DNA of 25,565 bases from Clostridiaceae bacterium. GTDB lineage: Bacteria; Bacillota; Clostridia; Lachnospirales; Lachnospiraceae. Positions 7,401 to 15,127 of the stretch are shown piece by piece. The notes beneath the pieces were generated by a model, which worked only from the letters and a program-made list of their open reading frames with translations, ran no database searches and was not told the origin of the DNA. The stretch lies in contig JAGZXV010000062.1 in assembly GCA_018378255.1 (NCBI GenBank), forward strand, positions 1 to 25,565. Direction: 5' to 3'. The first letter of the stretch is position 1. Each line of letters starts with the position of its first letter. A program made the translations under genes and the position numbers.

Positions 7401-7444
7401 TCAAATTCTGTCAAATTGAGAAGATGCCCATTTTCTGATATAAT
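7401..7444 (+). promoter_or_regulatory. Two-component operon promoter with overlapping direct repeat
   Basis: TTGAGA (7416-7421, five of six) and TATAAT (7439-7444, six of six) are 17 bp apart, and TG one base before the -10 makes it an extended -10. TCAAATT is repeated at 7401-7407 and 7411-7417 with a 10-bp period, the second copy touching the -35. This could be a self-regulation site of the response regulator encoded next. Confidence 0.7.
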
Positions 7445-7479
7445 ATTTGCTAAATAGTACAGAAAAGGAGGTATCTGCG

Positions 7480-8154
7480 ATGATAAAAATTCTTGTTGTA
7501 GATGATGAACCTGATATTTACCAGCTTATTAAAAGATTTGCAGAGCATGATGGTTATGAAGCGATAGGAGCTTCTGATGGGTTAGAGGCGATTACACTTT
7601 GCCATAACAATCATTTTGATATCATTATTATGGATGTCATGATGCCAGATATGGACGGATTCACTGCTTGTAAAGAAATCCACAAAGAAAAAGATATTCC
7701 CATACTAATGCTGTCAGCCCGCGGTGCAGAGTATGACAAGTTACTTGGTTTCGAAGTGGGTGTGGACGATTATGTAGTTAAGCCGTTTTCTCCTAAAGAA
7801 TTAATGGCACGGGTAAACGTCATTGTAAATCGTCACAAATCACAAGACCGAACACAAGCCGAAATCGTGCTGGCAGGCTTACGAATAGACACGTTAGGAC
7901 GGAATGTATTTGTGGACGGCACAAAGACGGAACTAACTGCCAAGGAATACGACTTATTAATGTATTTTGTTGAGAATAAAGGAATTGCGCTCTCCAGAAA
8001 TCAAATTTTGAACGCTGTATGGGGGTACGAATACTACGGCGATGATCGTACCGTAGACTGGCAGATTAAACTATTGCGGAATAAGCTGGGGACCTATAGA
8101 GGTTGGATTGTAACGCTGCGAGGGGTGGGATATAAATTTGAAGCTGAATCGTAA
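7480..8154 (+). CDS. OmpR/PhoB-type response regulator, 224 aa
   Basis: The receiver domain (about 1-118) has the acidic pair D8-D9, the phosphoacceptor D52 in IIIMDVMMPDMDG, S79 in MLSA and K101 in VVKPFSPKEL. The C-terminal winged helix (about 130-224) has LTAKEYDLLMYFVENKG and the DRTVDWQIKLLRNKL recognition region, followed by the GVGYKFE wing. It should bind tandem direct repeats and activate or repress transcription once phosphorylated by the kinase encoded next. AAAGGAGG lies 8 nt before the ATG at 7480; an in-frame ATG at 7447 lies right behind the -10 box and is unlikely. It overlaps the kinase gene by 17 nt. Regulated genes are unproven; the upstream secreted protein is the best candidate. 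Confidence 0.97.
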   Translation: MIKILVVDDEPDIYQLIKRFAEHDGYEAIGASDGLEAITLCHNNHFDIIIMDVMMPDMDGFTACKEIHKEKDIPILMLSARGAEYDKLLGFEVGVDDYVVKPFSPKELMARVNVIVNRHKSQDRTQAEIVLAGLRIDTLGRNVFVDGTKTELTAKEYDLLMYFVENKGIALSRNQILNAVWGYEYYGDDRTVDWQIKLLRNKLGTYRGWIVTLRGVGYKFEAES

Positions 8155-9661
8155 ATCTTTTGGTGTAAAATTGTGGCTTTATTTCGTTGGCTTCGCAGCA
8201 ATTATTTTTGCGGCTTTATGGCTGCTGCAAACTGTATTCCTGCAAAGTTTTTATAATAGCATGGCAATACACAATATAAAACAGGTCGCTTTACAGATAG
8301 CCGAACAGCAGGATAGCGATGTTTTGGATAGCTTGATTGAAGATTATGCGTTGGAATATTCCCTGCTGATATTCCTGACTGATTGGAATGGCAATGTTAT
8401 ATATAGTGCAGACGAACACAGTTCTGTTTACGAAAAACATCAAAATTGGAATATTGAAAACAACAGCGGAGGCAACCCTTATCGGAATTCCGATGAACCT
8501 ATGAATTGGCAGATTGGGGCATATCGTAATCTGCCACAAAATTATTCTGATTTTTTAGAACAGTTATCCTCTAGCCAAGATGGAACGATAGGATTTACAA
8601 CAGAAAATAATACGGCTTATGTTTATGGAATGGTGCTGCCGGAGTCCGTACAATTTGGCAGTGAGAAAGCCGTTTTATATATTAGTATGCAGCTTGGAGC
8701 GGTTGGCGCGACGGCCAGTATTTTACGCATACAACTTATTTGGGTAACATTCGTATCTTTTGTTATTGCGTTTATAATTGCATATTTTTTATCCAGACAA
8801 TTTTCCAGACCGATATTTGCTATTTCAACACAAGCAAAACGCATGGTAACAGGAGAATTTGTGGGCGATTATGAGAGAGGCTTTTGTCAGGAACTTGATA
8901 ATCTATCGGCCACACTGGAAGAAACTACGGCTGCTTTGCAGCAATTGGAAAACGCACGGCGGGAACTGCTGGCCAATGTATCCCATGACTTGCGGACGCC
9001 GCTAACCATGATAAAGGGCTATGCCGAAATGATTCGCGATATTTCATGGAACGATGAAAGCAGGCGGGATGATGATTTAGCTATTATCATTAGAGAGGCT
9101 GATAGACTGACAGGACTTGTCAATGACATATTAGAATACTCAGCTATGCAGTCACGTAATTTATCTGTTGAATTTGAAAGCCTTGACTTAAGTTCTATTG
9201 TGCAGTGCGTTGCAGAACAATTTATACCCCTATGTGAACAAAGCGATTGTGAAATCAAAATTTCGCTTGAACCCAGACAATGGGTAAACGGCAACGAGAA
9301 ACTGCTTAAACGTGTATTATATAACCTAATTGACAACGCAGTCAGTCATTCTGGAAATAATAAAATTTATGTTTCATTACGGAAGGCTGGCCTTGGTGTC
9401 CGGGTAGAAATTCGTGATTATGGGCCGGGTATTCCAGAGGAGGAATTGCCCTATATTTGGGATAGATATTTCACATCAAAAAACCGGAGAAGTGATATAA
9501 ACAAATCTGGGCTGGGACTTGCCATTACCAAATCAATTTTATTGATGTTGGAAGCTGATTTCGGTGTAGATAGTAAACTTGGACAAGGCAGTATTTTCTG
9601 GTTTGAACTGAAAAAAGTAACACCAGAGCCAAAAGCGGAAGAAGGTAGGATGAAAAAGTGA
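8138..9661 (+). CDS. Membrane sensor histidine kinase, 507 aa
   Basis: Domains in order: membrane helix 1 (about 11-32); an extracytoplasmic sensing region of ~160 residues (33-192); membrane helix 2 (about 197-219); HAMP-like linker (220-270); HisKA with phosphoacceptor H283 in NVSHDLRTPLTM; and an ATP-binding domain with N-box NLIDNAVSH (about 397-405), G1 DYGPGIP (427-433), G2 SGLGLAI (457-463) and G3 GQGS (482-485). The start is TTG at 8138, inside the response-regulator gene; GAGGGG lies upstream and the next sequence (KLNRKSFGVKLWLYFV) is the expected cytoplasmic start. The extracellular region has no family I recognise. The stop codon overlaps an ATG (TGATG), which points to a former third gene in the operon. 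Confidence 0.96.
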   Translation: MKLNRKSFGVKLWLYFVGFAAIIFAALWLLQTVFLQSFYNSMAIHNIKQVALQIAEQQDSDVLDSLIEDYALEYSLLIFLTDWNGNVIYSADEHSSVYEKHQNWNIENNSGGNPYRNSDEPMNWQIGAYRNLPQNYSDFLEQLSSSQDGTIGFTTENNTAYVYGMVLPESVQFGSEKAVLYISMQLGAVGATASILRIQLIWVTFVSFVIAFIIAYFLSRQFSRPIFAISTQAKRMVTGEFVGDYERGFCQELDNLSATLEETTAALQQLENARRELLANVSHDLRTPLTMIKGYAEMIRDISWNDESRRDDDLAIIIREADRLTGLVNDILEYSAMQSRNLSVEFESLDLSSIVQCVAEQFIPLCEQSDCEIKISLEPRQWVNGNEKLLKRVLYNLIDNAVSHSGNNKIYVSLRKAGLGVRVEIRDYGPGIPEEELPYIWDRYFTSKNRRSDINKSGLGLAITKSILLMLEADFGVDSKLGQGSIFWFELKKVTPEPKAEEGRMKK

Positions 9662-9885
9662 TGAAAATAAGTTACGCTATTCAACAAATGATTTCTTTTT
9701 ACAAAGGTAACATTCATGATATCGACCATCAAATTTTATTGGAGATATATTATTTGATAAATGTGGGATAAACTTGCAAATCCAAAGAGACTGTCTATGA
9801 TGCAATGGTACGGTTATTAAGACGAATATCGGGAGAGAACTATTGTCCTCCATGTTTTTGCACGAATATGGAAGTATATAGATAA
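9661..9885 (+). pseudogene. Remnant of an HD-domain hydrolase-like gene
   Basis: An ATG at 9661 overlaps the kinase stop (TGATG) and opens 36 codons: MKISYAIQQM, then ISFYKGNIHDIDH, then QILLEIYYLINVG and a stop at 9769-9771. From memory, the first part resembles the N-terminus of a small HD-domain family in Clostridia (KGNxHDIxHF...), and QILLEIYYLINVG resembles a segment roughly 100 residues later in the same family (ILLEADYLVNA), as if about 90 codons were deleted. The same frame stays open for 37 more codons after the stop (SKETVYDAMVRLLRRISG...) until 9885. No catalytic HD pair remains. The family memory was not checked, so this is tentative; it could instead be a short coupled peptide. 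Confidence 0.4.
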
Positions 9886-10096
9886 AATGATTTACAATTT
9901 ACCAGTTTCGTTTCAGCTGTTTGCCTTAACTTACTTGTTTCTCGTAAACATCCTTATCAAAGAGACCGCTTGCCCGGCTGTGGTTTTTTTGTCGTATTTT
10001 TTCAGCTGGAAACAGGCTATACAGGTTGACGGCAATAACCGGATAACAGTATAATAATGGTAGTCATTATATTAAAGTTGCCGGATGGGAGTTACT
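9886..10096 (+). promoter_or_regulatory. Junction spacer and promoter of the PAS/EAL gene
   Basis: The first ~130 bp hold no gene; a short GC patch ends in seven T's near 9983-9993, with only a 5-bp possible stem. TTGACG (10026-10031, five of six) and TATAAT (10050-10055) are 18 bp apart, a good promoter for the gene starting at 10097, with a leader of about 35 nt. Confidence 0.6.
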
Positions 10097-13048
10097 ATGA
10101 GCACAATTGCGGGGAGCAGAGAAACCAGTATTTATATTATAGATGATAAATATCGAATCATTCATTTTAACCGGACGCTTCAAAAGGTGTTTCCGGATGT
10201 GTGCTGCGGGGATATCTGCTATGAGAAGCTGTGCCGGGAAAAAGAACCGTGTAAAGGCTGCCCGCTGACAAAGACGGAAAATGACAGCGCCATCTTTTTT
10301 AATAAGATTGTCCAGGAATGGCTGGAAGTGAGCACCGGCATGATAGAATGGCCGGGTGCCGGAAACTGCAATGCTGTATTTGTAAAGGAAATTCATGCGG
10401 GCAATAAAAATCTGCTCTATAACCTAACGAATATTTCCGCCTATGATGAACTCTTTGAACTCAACCTGACCCGGGACAGCTACAAAATCCTCTATCATAC
10501 GGAAGGAAAGTATGTGATTCCGGCCAAAGAAGGCAGGATGGGGGAGATGAGAACCGATGTGGCCGACCATATGATTCATCCGGAAGACAGAGAGCGGTTT
10601 CTGGAATTTTGGAACTTAGAAAGTGTCATTTCCCGCATCCAGGAAGAGAACGGCAGCCATGTTTTAAAAGGAGAGTTCCGGAAACGAAAAGTGGATGGGG
10701 GATACTGCTGGGTTGCTCAGACCGTTGTCCCCATTTCGGAAAATGAAAAAGATGATAAGCTGATTATGTGCTTTATCCAGGACATCGACGAACAGAAGAA
10801 AAAAGAGTTGGAGGACCGTAGATTAAGGGACGATTCCTATGACAGATTTATCGGTCTGTATAAGAGAAGCGCATTTCTTAAAAGAGCCGGCAGCTTTTTA
10901 AAGGAGAAAGCGGAACATACATATGTTATGGTGGCTATAGATATTGAACATTTTAAATTGTTCAATGAGTGGTATGGGCAGGATGCCGGAGACGCATTTT
11001 TAGTGAAGATCGGCGGATTTTTAAAGGATGCCCAGGAACAGTATGGCGGAATTGCAGGATATATGGGAAGTGACGATTTCTGTATTATTTTACCTGATGA
11101 TGCTGATATTCTGGCCGGCCTGCAGAACCAGATTATGGATTATGTGAAGAATTACAGTGGAAACGTGGGCTTTCTCCCTGCATTTGGAGTTTATGGGATT
11201 GAAAATGACAGCCTTACCACAAGCGCCATGTATGACCGGGCGTTGATTGCGCTGACTTCGGTGAAGGGCAATTATGGAAAGCGGGTTTGCAGGTACGATA
11301 CCAGGATGAAGAAAACCATGGAGGAGAACCAGAAACTGCTTTCAGAGGTTCAAAGGGCATTGGTCAATCAGGAATTCACTTTTTATGCCCAGCCGAAATG
11401 CAATCTGATAACGGGAAAGATCATCGGCCTGGAATCCCTGGTGAGATGGAACCATCCGGTCAGGGGGCTGATCCCGCCCGGTGAATTTATTCCTCTTCTG
11501 GAGAGCAATGGTTTTATAACAAATCTGGATATCTTTCTGTGGGACAGAGTCTGCAGCAGTTTAAAACAGTGGATTGACCGGGGGCACAAACCGGTTCCGA
11601 TCTCAGTTAATGTGTCCAGAGTGGATATTTATACATTGGATGTGGTGGAACACTTTAAAAAACTGGTGGAGACTTATGATCTGGACCCCAGGCTGGTTGA
11701 AATTGAAATTACGGAAAGTGCATATGTGGAAGAATCCCAGATCATACCAGGGGTGATTGACAATTTGAGAAATTCAGGGTTCACAGTGCTGATGGATGAT
11801 TTCGGAAGCGGATATTCCTCGCTGAACATGTTAAAGGATGTCAACGTGGATGTGCTGAAAATAGATATGAAGTTTCTGGAGATCAGCGAACAGAGTGCGG
11901 ATAAAGGTGTGGGGATTCTGGAGGCCATTGCCAGAATGGCCAGGATCATGCGGCTGGATCTGATTGCGGAGGGGGTGGAGACAAAAGAACAGCTGGATTT
12001 CCTTCTGAACATCGGCTGCATTTATGGGCAGGGATATTATTATTACCGTCCTATGCCGATTGAAAAATTTGAAACCCTGCTGGCAGATGAAGATAATGTT
12101 GACTTCCGCGGCATGAAGGCAAAGCAGGTGACAAGCCTTAATATTAAAGAACTGCTCAATGAAGATGTATTCAGCCAGACCATGATCAATAATATATTAG
12201 GGGGAATTGCATTTTATGATGTGTATGAGGGACGGGTTGAGTTAATCCAGGTGAACGAACAGTATTATAAGGTCACGGGCGCAAACCCGGTTGATCTGGA
12301 AGAGTGCCGTAAGACCATCATGGAGCAGATTTATAAAGAGGACCGCAAAACTGTGCTCAGTATCTTTGAAGAGGCGTATAAAAATACATTAAACGGCGCT
12401 GAAGGAGATGTCCGGCGCTTGAAAAACGGCGGCATGATCTGGATGCATTTGAGGGCATTTTTTATTAAAGAGCAGGACGGACACAGGCTTTTTTACGGAT
12501 CGGTAAGCGATGTGACAGAAAAGATGCAAAGAGAACAGAACTTGGAATCCTCTCAGAAGGCTTTAGCGGCAGCCGTAACGGTTCAGGAGTTTGATAACGA
12601 TGAAGCCATGCAGAAACTTTCGGAGAGAAACCGCCGGGAAGCGGCTTCTGTTTTTGCCAGAATTACGCCCGGAGGCATGATCGGCGGATATTGTGAGGAT
12701 CAATTTCCTCTTTACTTTGCAACCGGTGAGATGGTTCATCTGATGGGATATGAATCTTATCAGGAATTTGTCCAGGCTGTTGACGGAAAGGTGATCAATA
12801 CCATCTACCCGGGGGACAGGGAGCGGGTGATAAGGGAACTAGGAACCGAGTATTATCCCGGTATGGAATATACCACCATGTATAGAATGATGAAAAAGGA
12901 CGGGAGCTGGTTCTGGACTCTGGATAAGGGGAAAGTGATCCGCACCGACGAGGGGCGTTTGGCGGTTGTCAGCGCCTGCAAAGATATTACGGAAATACTG
13001 GAGATGCAGCAGCAATTGGACGGCATCAATGAGATGCGGCAAGGGTAA
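10097..13048 (+). CDS. PAS-PAS-GGDEF(degenerate)-EAL-PAS-PAS c-di-GMP phosphodiesterase, 983 aa
   Basis: Numbered from 10097, domains in order are: a short PAS-like sensor (1-110) with six Cys within 20 residues (C36, C37, C41, C46, C52, C55); a second PAS (about 115-235, ending DIDEQKKKE); GGDEF fold (about 245-405) whose signature is GSDDF near 324-328, so cyclase activity is unlikely; EAL (about 415-665); PAS three (about 695-810, ending DVTEK) and PAS four (about 855-970, ending DITEI). The EAL site looks complete: Glu in GLESLVRW, Asn in SVNVSR, Glu in EIEITES, the Asp pair in LMDDFGSGYSSL, Lys in VLKID, Glu in AEGVE and Gln in GQGYYY. It should hydrolyse c-di-GMP to pGpG, possibly with GTP sensed by the dead GGDEF. 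I prefer the ATG at 10097 (GGGAG 5 nt upstream) over the one at 10085. No membrane segment is seen. Ending in two PAS domains after EAL is unusual. Confidence 0.93.
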   Translation: MSTIAGSRETSIYIIDDKYRIIHFNRTLQKVFPDVCCGDICYEKLCREKEPCKGCPLTKTENDSAIFFNKIVQEWLEVSTGMIEWPGAGNCNAVFVKEIHAGNKNLLYNLTNISAYDELFELNLTRDSYKILYHTEGKYVIPAKEGRMGEMRTDVADHMIHPEDRERFLEFWNLESVISRIQEENGSHVLKGEFRKRKVDGGYCWVAQTVVPISENEKDDKLIMCFIQDIDEQKKKELEDRRLRDDSYDRFIGLYKRSAFLKRAGSFLKEKAEHTYVMVAIDIEHFKLFNEWYGQDAGDAFLVKIGGFLKDAQEQYGGIAGYMGSDDFCIILPDDADILAGLQNQIMDYVKNYSGNVGFLPAFGVYGIENDSLTTSAMYDRALIALTSVKGNYGKRVCRYDTRMKKTMEENQKLLSEVQRALVNQEFTFYAQPKCNLITGKIIGLESLVRWNHPVRGLIPPGEFIPLLESNGFITNLDIFLWDRVCSSLKQWIDRGHKPVPISVNVSRVDIYTLDVVEHFKKLVETYDLDPRLVEIEITESAYVEESQIIPGVIDNLRNSGFTVLMDDFGSGYSSLNMLKDVNVDVLKIDMKFLEISEQSADKGVGILEAIARMARIMRLDLIAEGVETKEQLDFLLNIGCIYGQGYYYYRPMPIEKFETLLADEDNVDFRGMKAKQVTSLNIKELLNEDVFSQTMINNILGGIAFYDVYEGRVELIQVNEQYYKVTGANPVDLEECRKTIMEQIYKEDRKTVLSIFEEAYKNTLNGAEGDVRRLKNGGMIWMHLRAFFIKEQDGHRLFYGSVSDVTEKMQREQNLESSQKALAAAVTVQEFDNDEAMQKLSERNRREAASVFARITPGGMIGGYCEDQFPLYFATGEMVHLMGYESYQEFVQAVDGKVINTIYPGDRERVIRELGTEYYPGMEYTTMYRMMKKDGSWFWTLDKGKVIRTDEGRLAVVSACKDITEILEMQQQLDGINEMRQG

Positions 13049-13066
13049 AATGTGGTTGAAGCATGT

Positions 13067-13114
13067 GGCCCCGGTTCATTCAGCATAGCCGGCAATGCTG
13101 AATGAACCGGGGCC
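13067..13114. terminator. Long perfect hairpin between convergent genes
   Basis: Two perfect 20-bp arms (13067-13086 and 13095-13114, beginning GGCCCCGGTTCATT) flank the 8-nt loop AGCCGGCA. It lies between the convergent PAS/EAL and M55 genes, so it is probably a bidirectional terminator, although neither strand shows a U-run after it. A 10-bp palindrome CCATATATGG follows at 13121-13130. Confidence 0.65.
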
Positions 13115-13131
13115 TGATATCCATATATGGG

Positions 13132-13926
13132 CTATAGTATAAACATTCTTGCTGTCATCACATCTTTGATGGAGGAAGAGGTATAGGATACGGTATAATC
13201 ATCGATTTTTTTCACACCAGGATACCAGGATGCCTTGGAAGCGTGGGTGTGGTCTTTGTAATTGATTTCCATTGTCAGGGTTTCGGGAAGCCGGATATGG
13301 CATCCGGCTCGTTGGAGCAGGGCTATTCTGGCTTCTTCCCGTATCATTTCCTGGGCTTTGGCGGGAGAGACGCTGATTACTGCAGCTCCCACGCCCTGCT
13401 TTACAGCGGCTGTGCGGATGTTGGGGTCGTATCTGCGTACATGCTCGGTCAAGGCCAAATCACCGCTCAGGAATACCACGGGAACGTCCATGGAGGCGGC
13501 AATATAGGCGTGGATTAAAAATTCGGAAGCCAGCTCACCGTTGAACTTCACGTAGTTATTGCCCCGGTTCATGGTGTGGCTTAAAGGGCTTCCGCTGCTT
13601 CCGGCAGGTGAATGATAACCTACAAACATGACGGCGTCAAAGCTGGAATCCAAACCGCCCACCATGGAATCTGGCGTACAGGTCCAGCCGTTTATGATCT
13701 TCACCTCTTTTGGGAACAGGGAAAGATCCATATTGCGCCCGGTTTCATGGGCGTCTTTTACATATATTTCATCTGCGCCCGCATCCAAAGCCCCCTGGCA
13801 GGCGGCCACGGCTTCTAAGGTCATTTCTCTTGCCAGAGGCGCATATTCAATGTCCCCCATATTGGTGGAAGACCAGGAGACGGAACCTGATATCCCTTCA
13901 AAATCAACGCTGATATACACTTTCAT
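13132..13926 (-). CDS. M55-family D-aminopeptidase (DppA-like), 264 aa
   Basis: The start MKVYISVDFEGISG with D8 and E10, then H60 in KDAHETGRN, H105 in VGYHSPAG and a Glu in FNGELASE (E131 or E135) match the metal ligands of Bacillus subtilis DppA (D8, E10, H60, H104, E133). H117 in LSHTMN fits its catalytic His. Length (264) fits the family. DppA is a decameric cytoplasmic zinc enzyme that cuts D-Ala dipeptides; wall-peptide recycling is therefore a likely role, but substrate range in Clostridia is not known to me. GAGGGGG lies 9 nt before the ATG. It stands alone on the minus strand, divergent from a GntR-type regulator, with an inverted repeat across its promoter. No dipeptide transporter is adjacent. 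Confidence 0.9.
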   Translation of the reverse strand: MKVYISVDFEGISGSVSWSSTNMGDIEYAPLAREMTLEAVAACQGALDAGADEIYVKDAHETGRNMDLSLFPKEVKIINGWTCTPDSMVGGLDSSFDAVMFVGYHSPAGSSGSPLSHTMNRGNNYVKFNGELASEFLIHAYIAASMDVPVVFLSGDLALTEHVRRYDPNIRTAAVKQGVGAAVISVSPAKAQEMIREEARIALLQRAGCHIRLPETLTMEINYKDHTHASKASWYPGVKKIDDYTVSYTSSSIKDVMTARMFIL

Positions 13927-13938
13927 TGTTTAAAACCC

Positions 13939-13986
13939 CCTCATTTTGTTTGAATTTATTGTAAATCAAAATGAGGATTTAATCAA
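13939..13986 (-). promoter_or_regulatory. M55 gene promoter with inverted-repeat operator
   Basis: On the minus strand TTGATT (13981-13986) and TACAAT (13958-13963) are 17 bp apart. The inverted repeat CCTCATTTTG (13939-13948) / CAAAATGAGG (13967-13976), with 18 bp between arms, brackets the -10 box; one arm lies in the promoter spacer and the other at the ribosome site. It is a good repressor-site candidate, possibly for the divergent GntR-type regulator. Confidence 0.55.
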
Positions 13987-14008
13987 TATGTCCGGCTGCA
14001 GAGGGGCA

Positions 14009-14037
14009 TTGACAGAAAAAAAGGTTTATATTATGAT
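14009..14037 (+). promoter_or_regulatory. Promoter of the GntR-family regulator gene
   Basis: A perfect -35 TTGACA (14009-14014) is followed after 17 bp by TATGAT (14032-14037, five of six). The predicted leader is about 33 nt. AAGACGTC at the start of that leader (near 14050) shares AAGACGT, in opposite orientation, with the palindrome before the dehydratase gene. Confidence 0.7.
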
Positions 14038-14075
14038 GGTAATGTTGTGAAAGACGTCAGACAAGAAGGAGTATT

Positions 14076-14771
14076 ATGGAACAAGTAGGCGGTTTATATA
14101 ACGGAAGGCCGTTAGCTGATCAGGCGGCGGATCTGATATTGAATTATATTATTGAGAATGACCTGGAAGCCGGGGCCAAACTGCCCAATGAGTTTGAACT
14201 GGCCCGGCAGATCGGAGTCGGCCGCAGCACGGTCAGAGAGGCCATTAAGATTCTGGTTTCCAGGAATATTGTGGAAATCCGCAGAGGGGCGGGAACATTT
14301 GTATCGGAAGGCCAGGGTGTGATCGAAGATCCCCTGGGGCTGACCTTTGTGAAGGATAAAAAAGGGCTGGCCCTGGATCTTTTAAGCGTCCGCCTCATGC
14401 TGGAGCCGGAAATCGCCATGATGGCGGCGGAACATGCCGAAGAAGAGCAGATACGAGGGCTGTACGCCCAGTGTGAAAAGGTAGAAGCCATGATTCACGA
14501 GGGAAAGAACCATCTGGAGGAAGACATCCTGTTTCATAAGATGATCGCGGCATGCAGCGGCAATGTGGTGGTGGAAAAACTGGTTCCGGTTATTAATTCT
14601 TCCATTGCCGTATTTGTGGATGTGACCAATGGACGGCTGAAGGAGGAAACCATAGAGACGCACCGGGAAATTGTGGACGCCATCGCAGCAAAGGATGGGG
14701 ACGGAGCCAGATGTGCGATGCAGATGCATCTTTTGTACAACCGGAGGGCGATAAAAAGCATATTGGAATGA
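14076..14771 (+). CDS. GntR-family regulator, FadR subfamily, 231 aa
   Basis: The winged helix-turn-helix covers about 10-76: ADLILNYIIENDLEAGAKLP, NEFELARQIGVGRSTVREAI and the wing VEIRRGAGTFV. The C-terminal FCD domain (about 98-225) keeps the usual metal ligands D150, H154, H196 (ETHREIVDAI) and H218 (MQMHLL). FCD regulators usually sense organic or sugar acids. AAGGAG lies 4 nt before the ATG. It is divergent from the M55 peptidase and is followed, 356 bp on and in the same direction, by an IlvD/Edd dehydratase with a palindrome at its promoter. The dehydratase is therefore the most likely target, with a sugar or hydroxy acid as inducer; this is inference. Confidence 0.94.
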   Translation: MEQVGGLYNGRPLADQAADLILNYIIENDLEAGAKLPNEFELARQIGVGRSTVREAIKILVSRNIVEIRRGAGTFVSEGQGVIEDPLGLTFVKDKKGLALDLLSVRLMLEPEIAMMAAEHAEEEQIRGLYAQCEKVEAMIHEGKNHLEEDILFHKMIAACSGNVVVEKLVPVINSSIAVFVDVTNGRLKEETIETHREIVDAIAAKDGDGARCAMQMHLLYNRRAIKSILE

Positions 14772-14969
14772 CGGATGGAGGGATACCAGGCTGAAGCTGA
14801 TGAATGGTCGGATGCGAAGCCGGGACATCTCTCTTTTTGGATTTAAGGAAGGATTGTCTGGATTCGGTTAATCATCTGCAATACATATGATGTCTGCGGA
14901 GGGGATAAAAGTATAAATATAAAAAGTATACCGTTATATTTACTGATTAGTAGAAAAATGGAAGTTGTA

Positions 14970-15029
14970 TTGACAAAAACAGGGATATGTGATAATTTTA
15001 ATTCATCAAATACATCATACGTCTTATGA
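14970..15029 (+). promoter_or_regulatory. Dehydratase promoter with downstream palindrome
   Basis: TTGACA (14970-14975) is a perfect -35; 17 bp later is TAATTT (14993-14998), with GATAAT as an alternative -10 two bases earlier. The 15-bp palindrome TCATACGTCTTATGA (15015-15029, arms TCATA/TATGA) lies just after the likely start point, where a FadR-type repressor could block transcription. The 14772-14960 stretch before it holds no gene or convincing structure. Two small hairpins (AGGTGA/TCACCT and GCCGT/ACGGC) lie in the leader before the ribosome site. Confidence 0.5.
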
Positions 15030-15127
15030 CTGAGACGCTAATGAGAATAGAACGGGAAATGACAATAGGTGAGCAGAATCAATCACCTGCAAAGCCGTGC
15101 CAAAAGGACGGCAGAATGGAGGATAAT

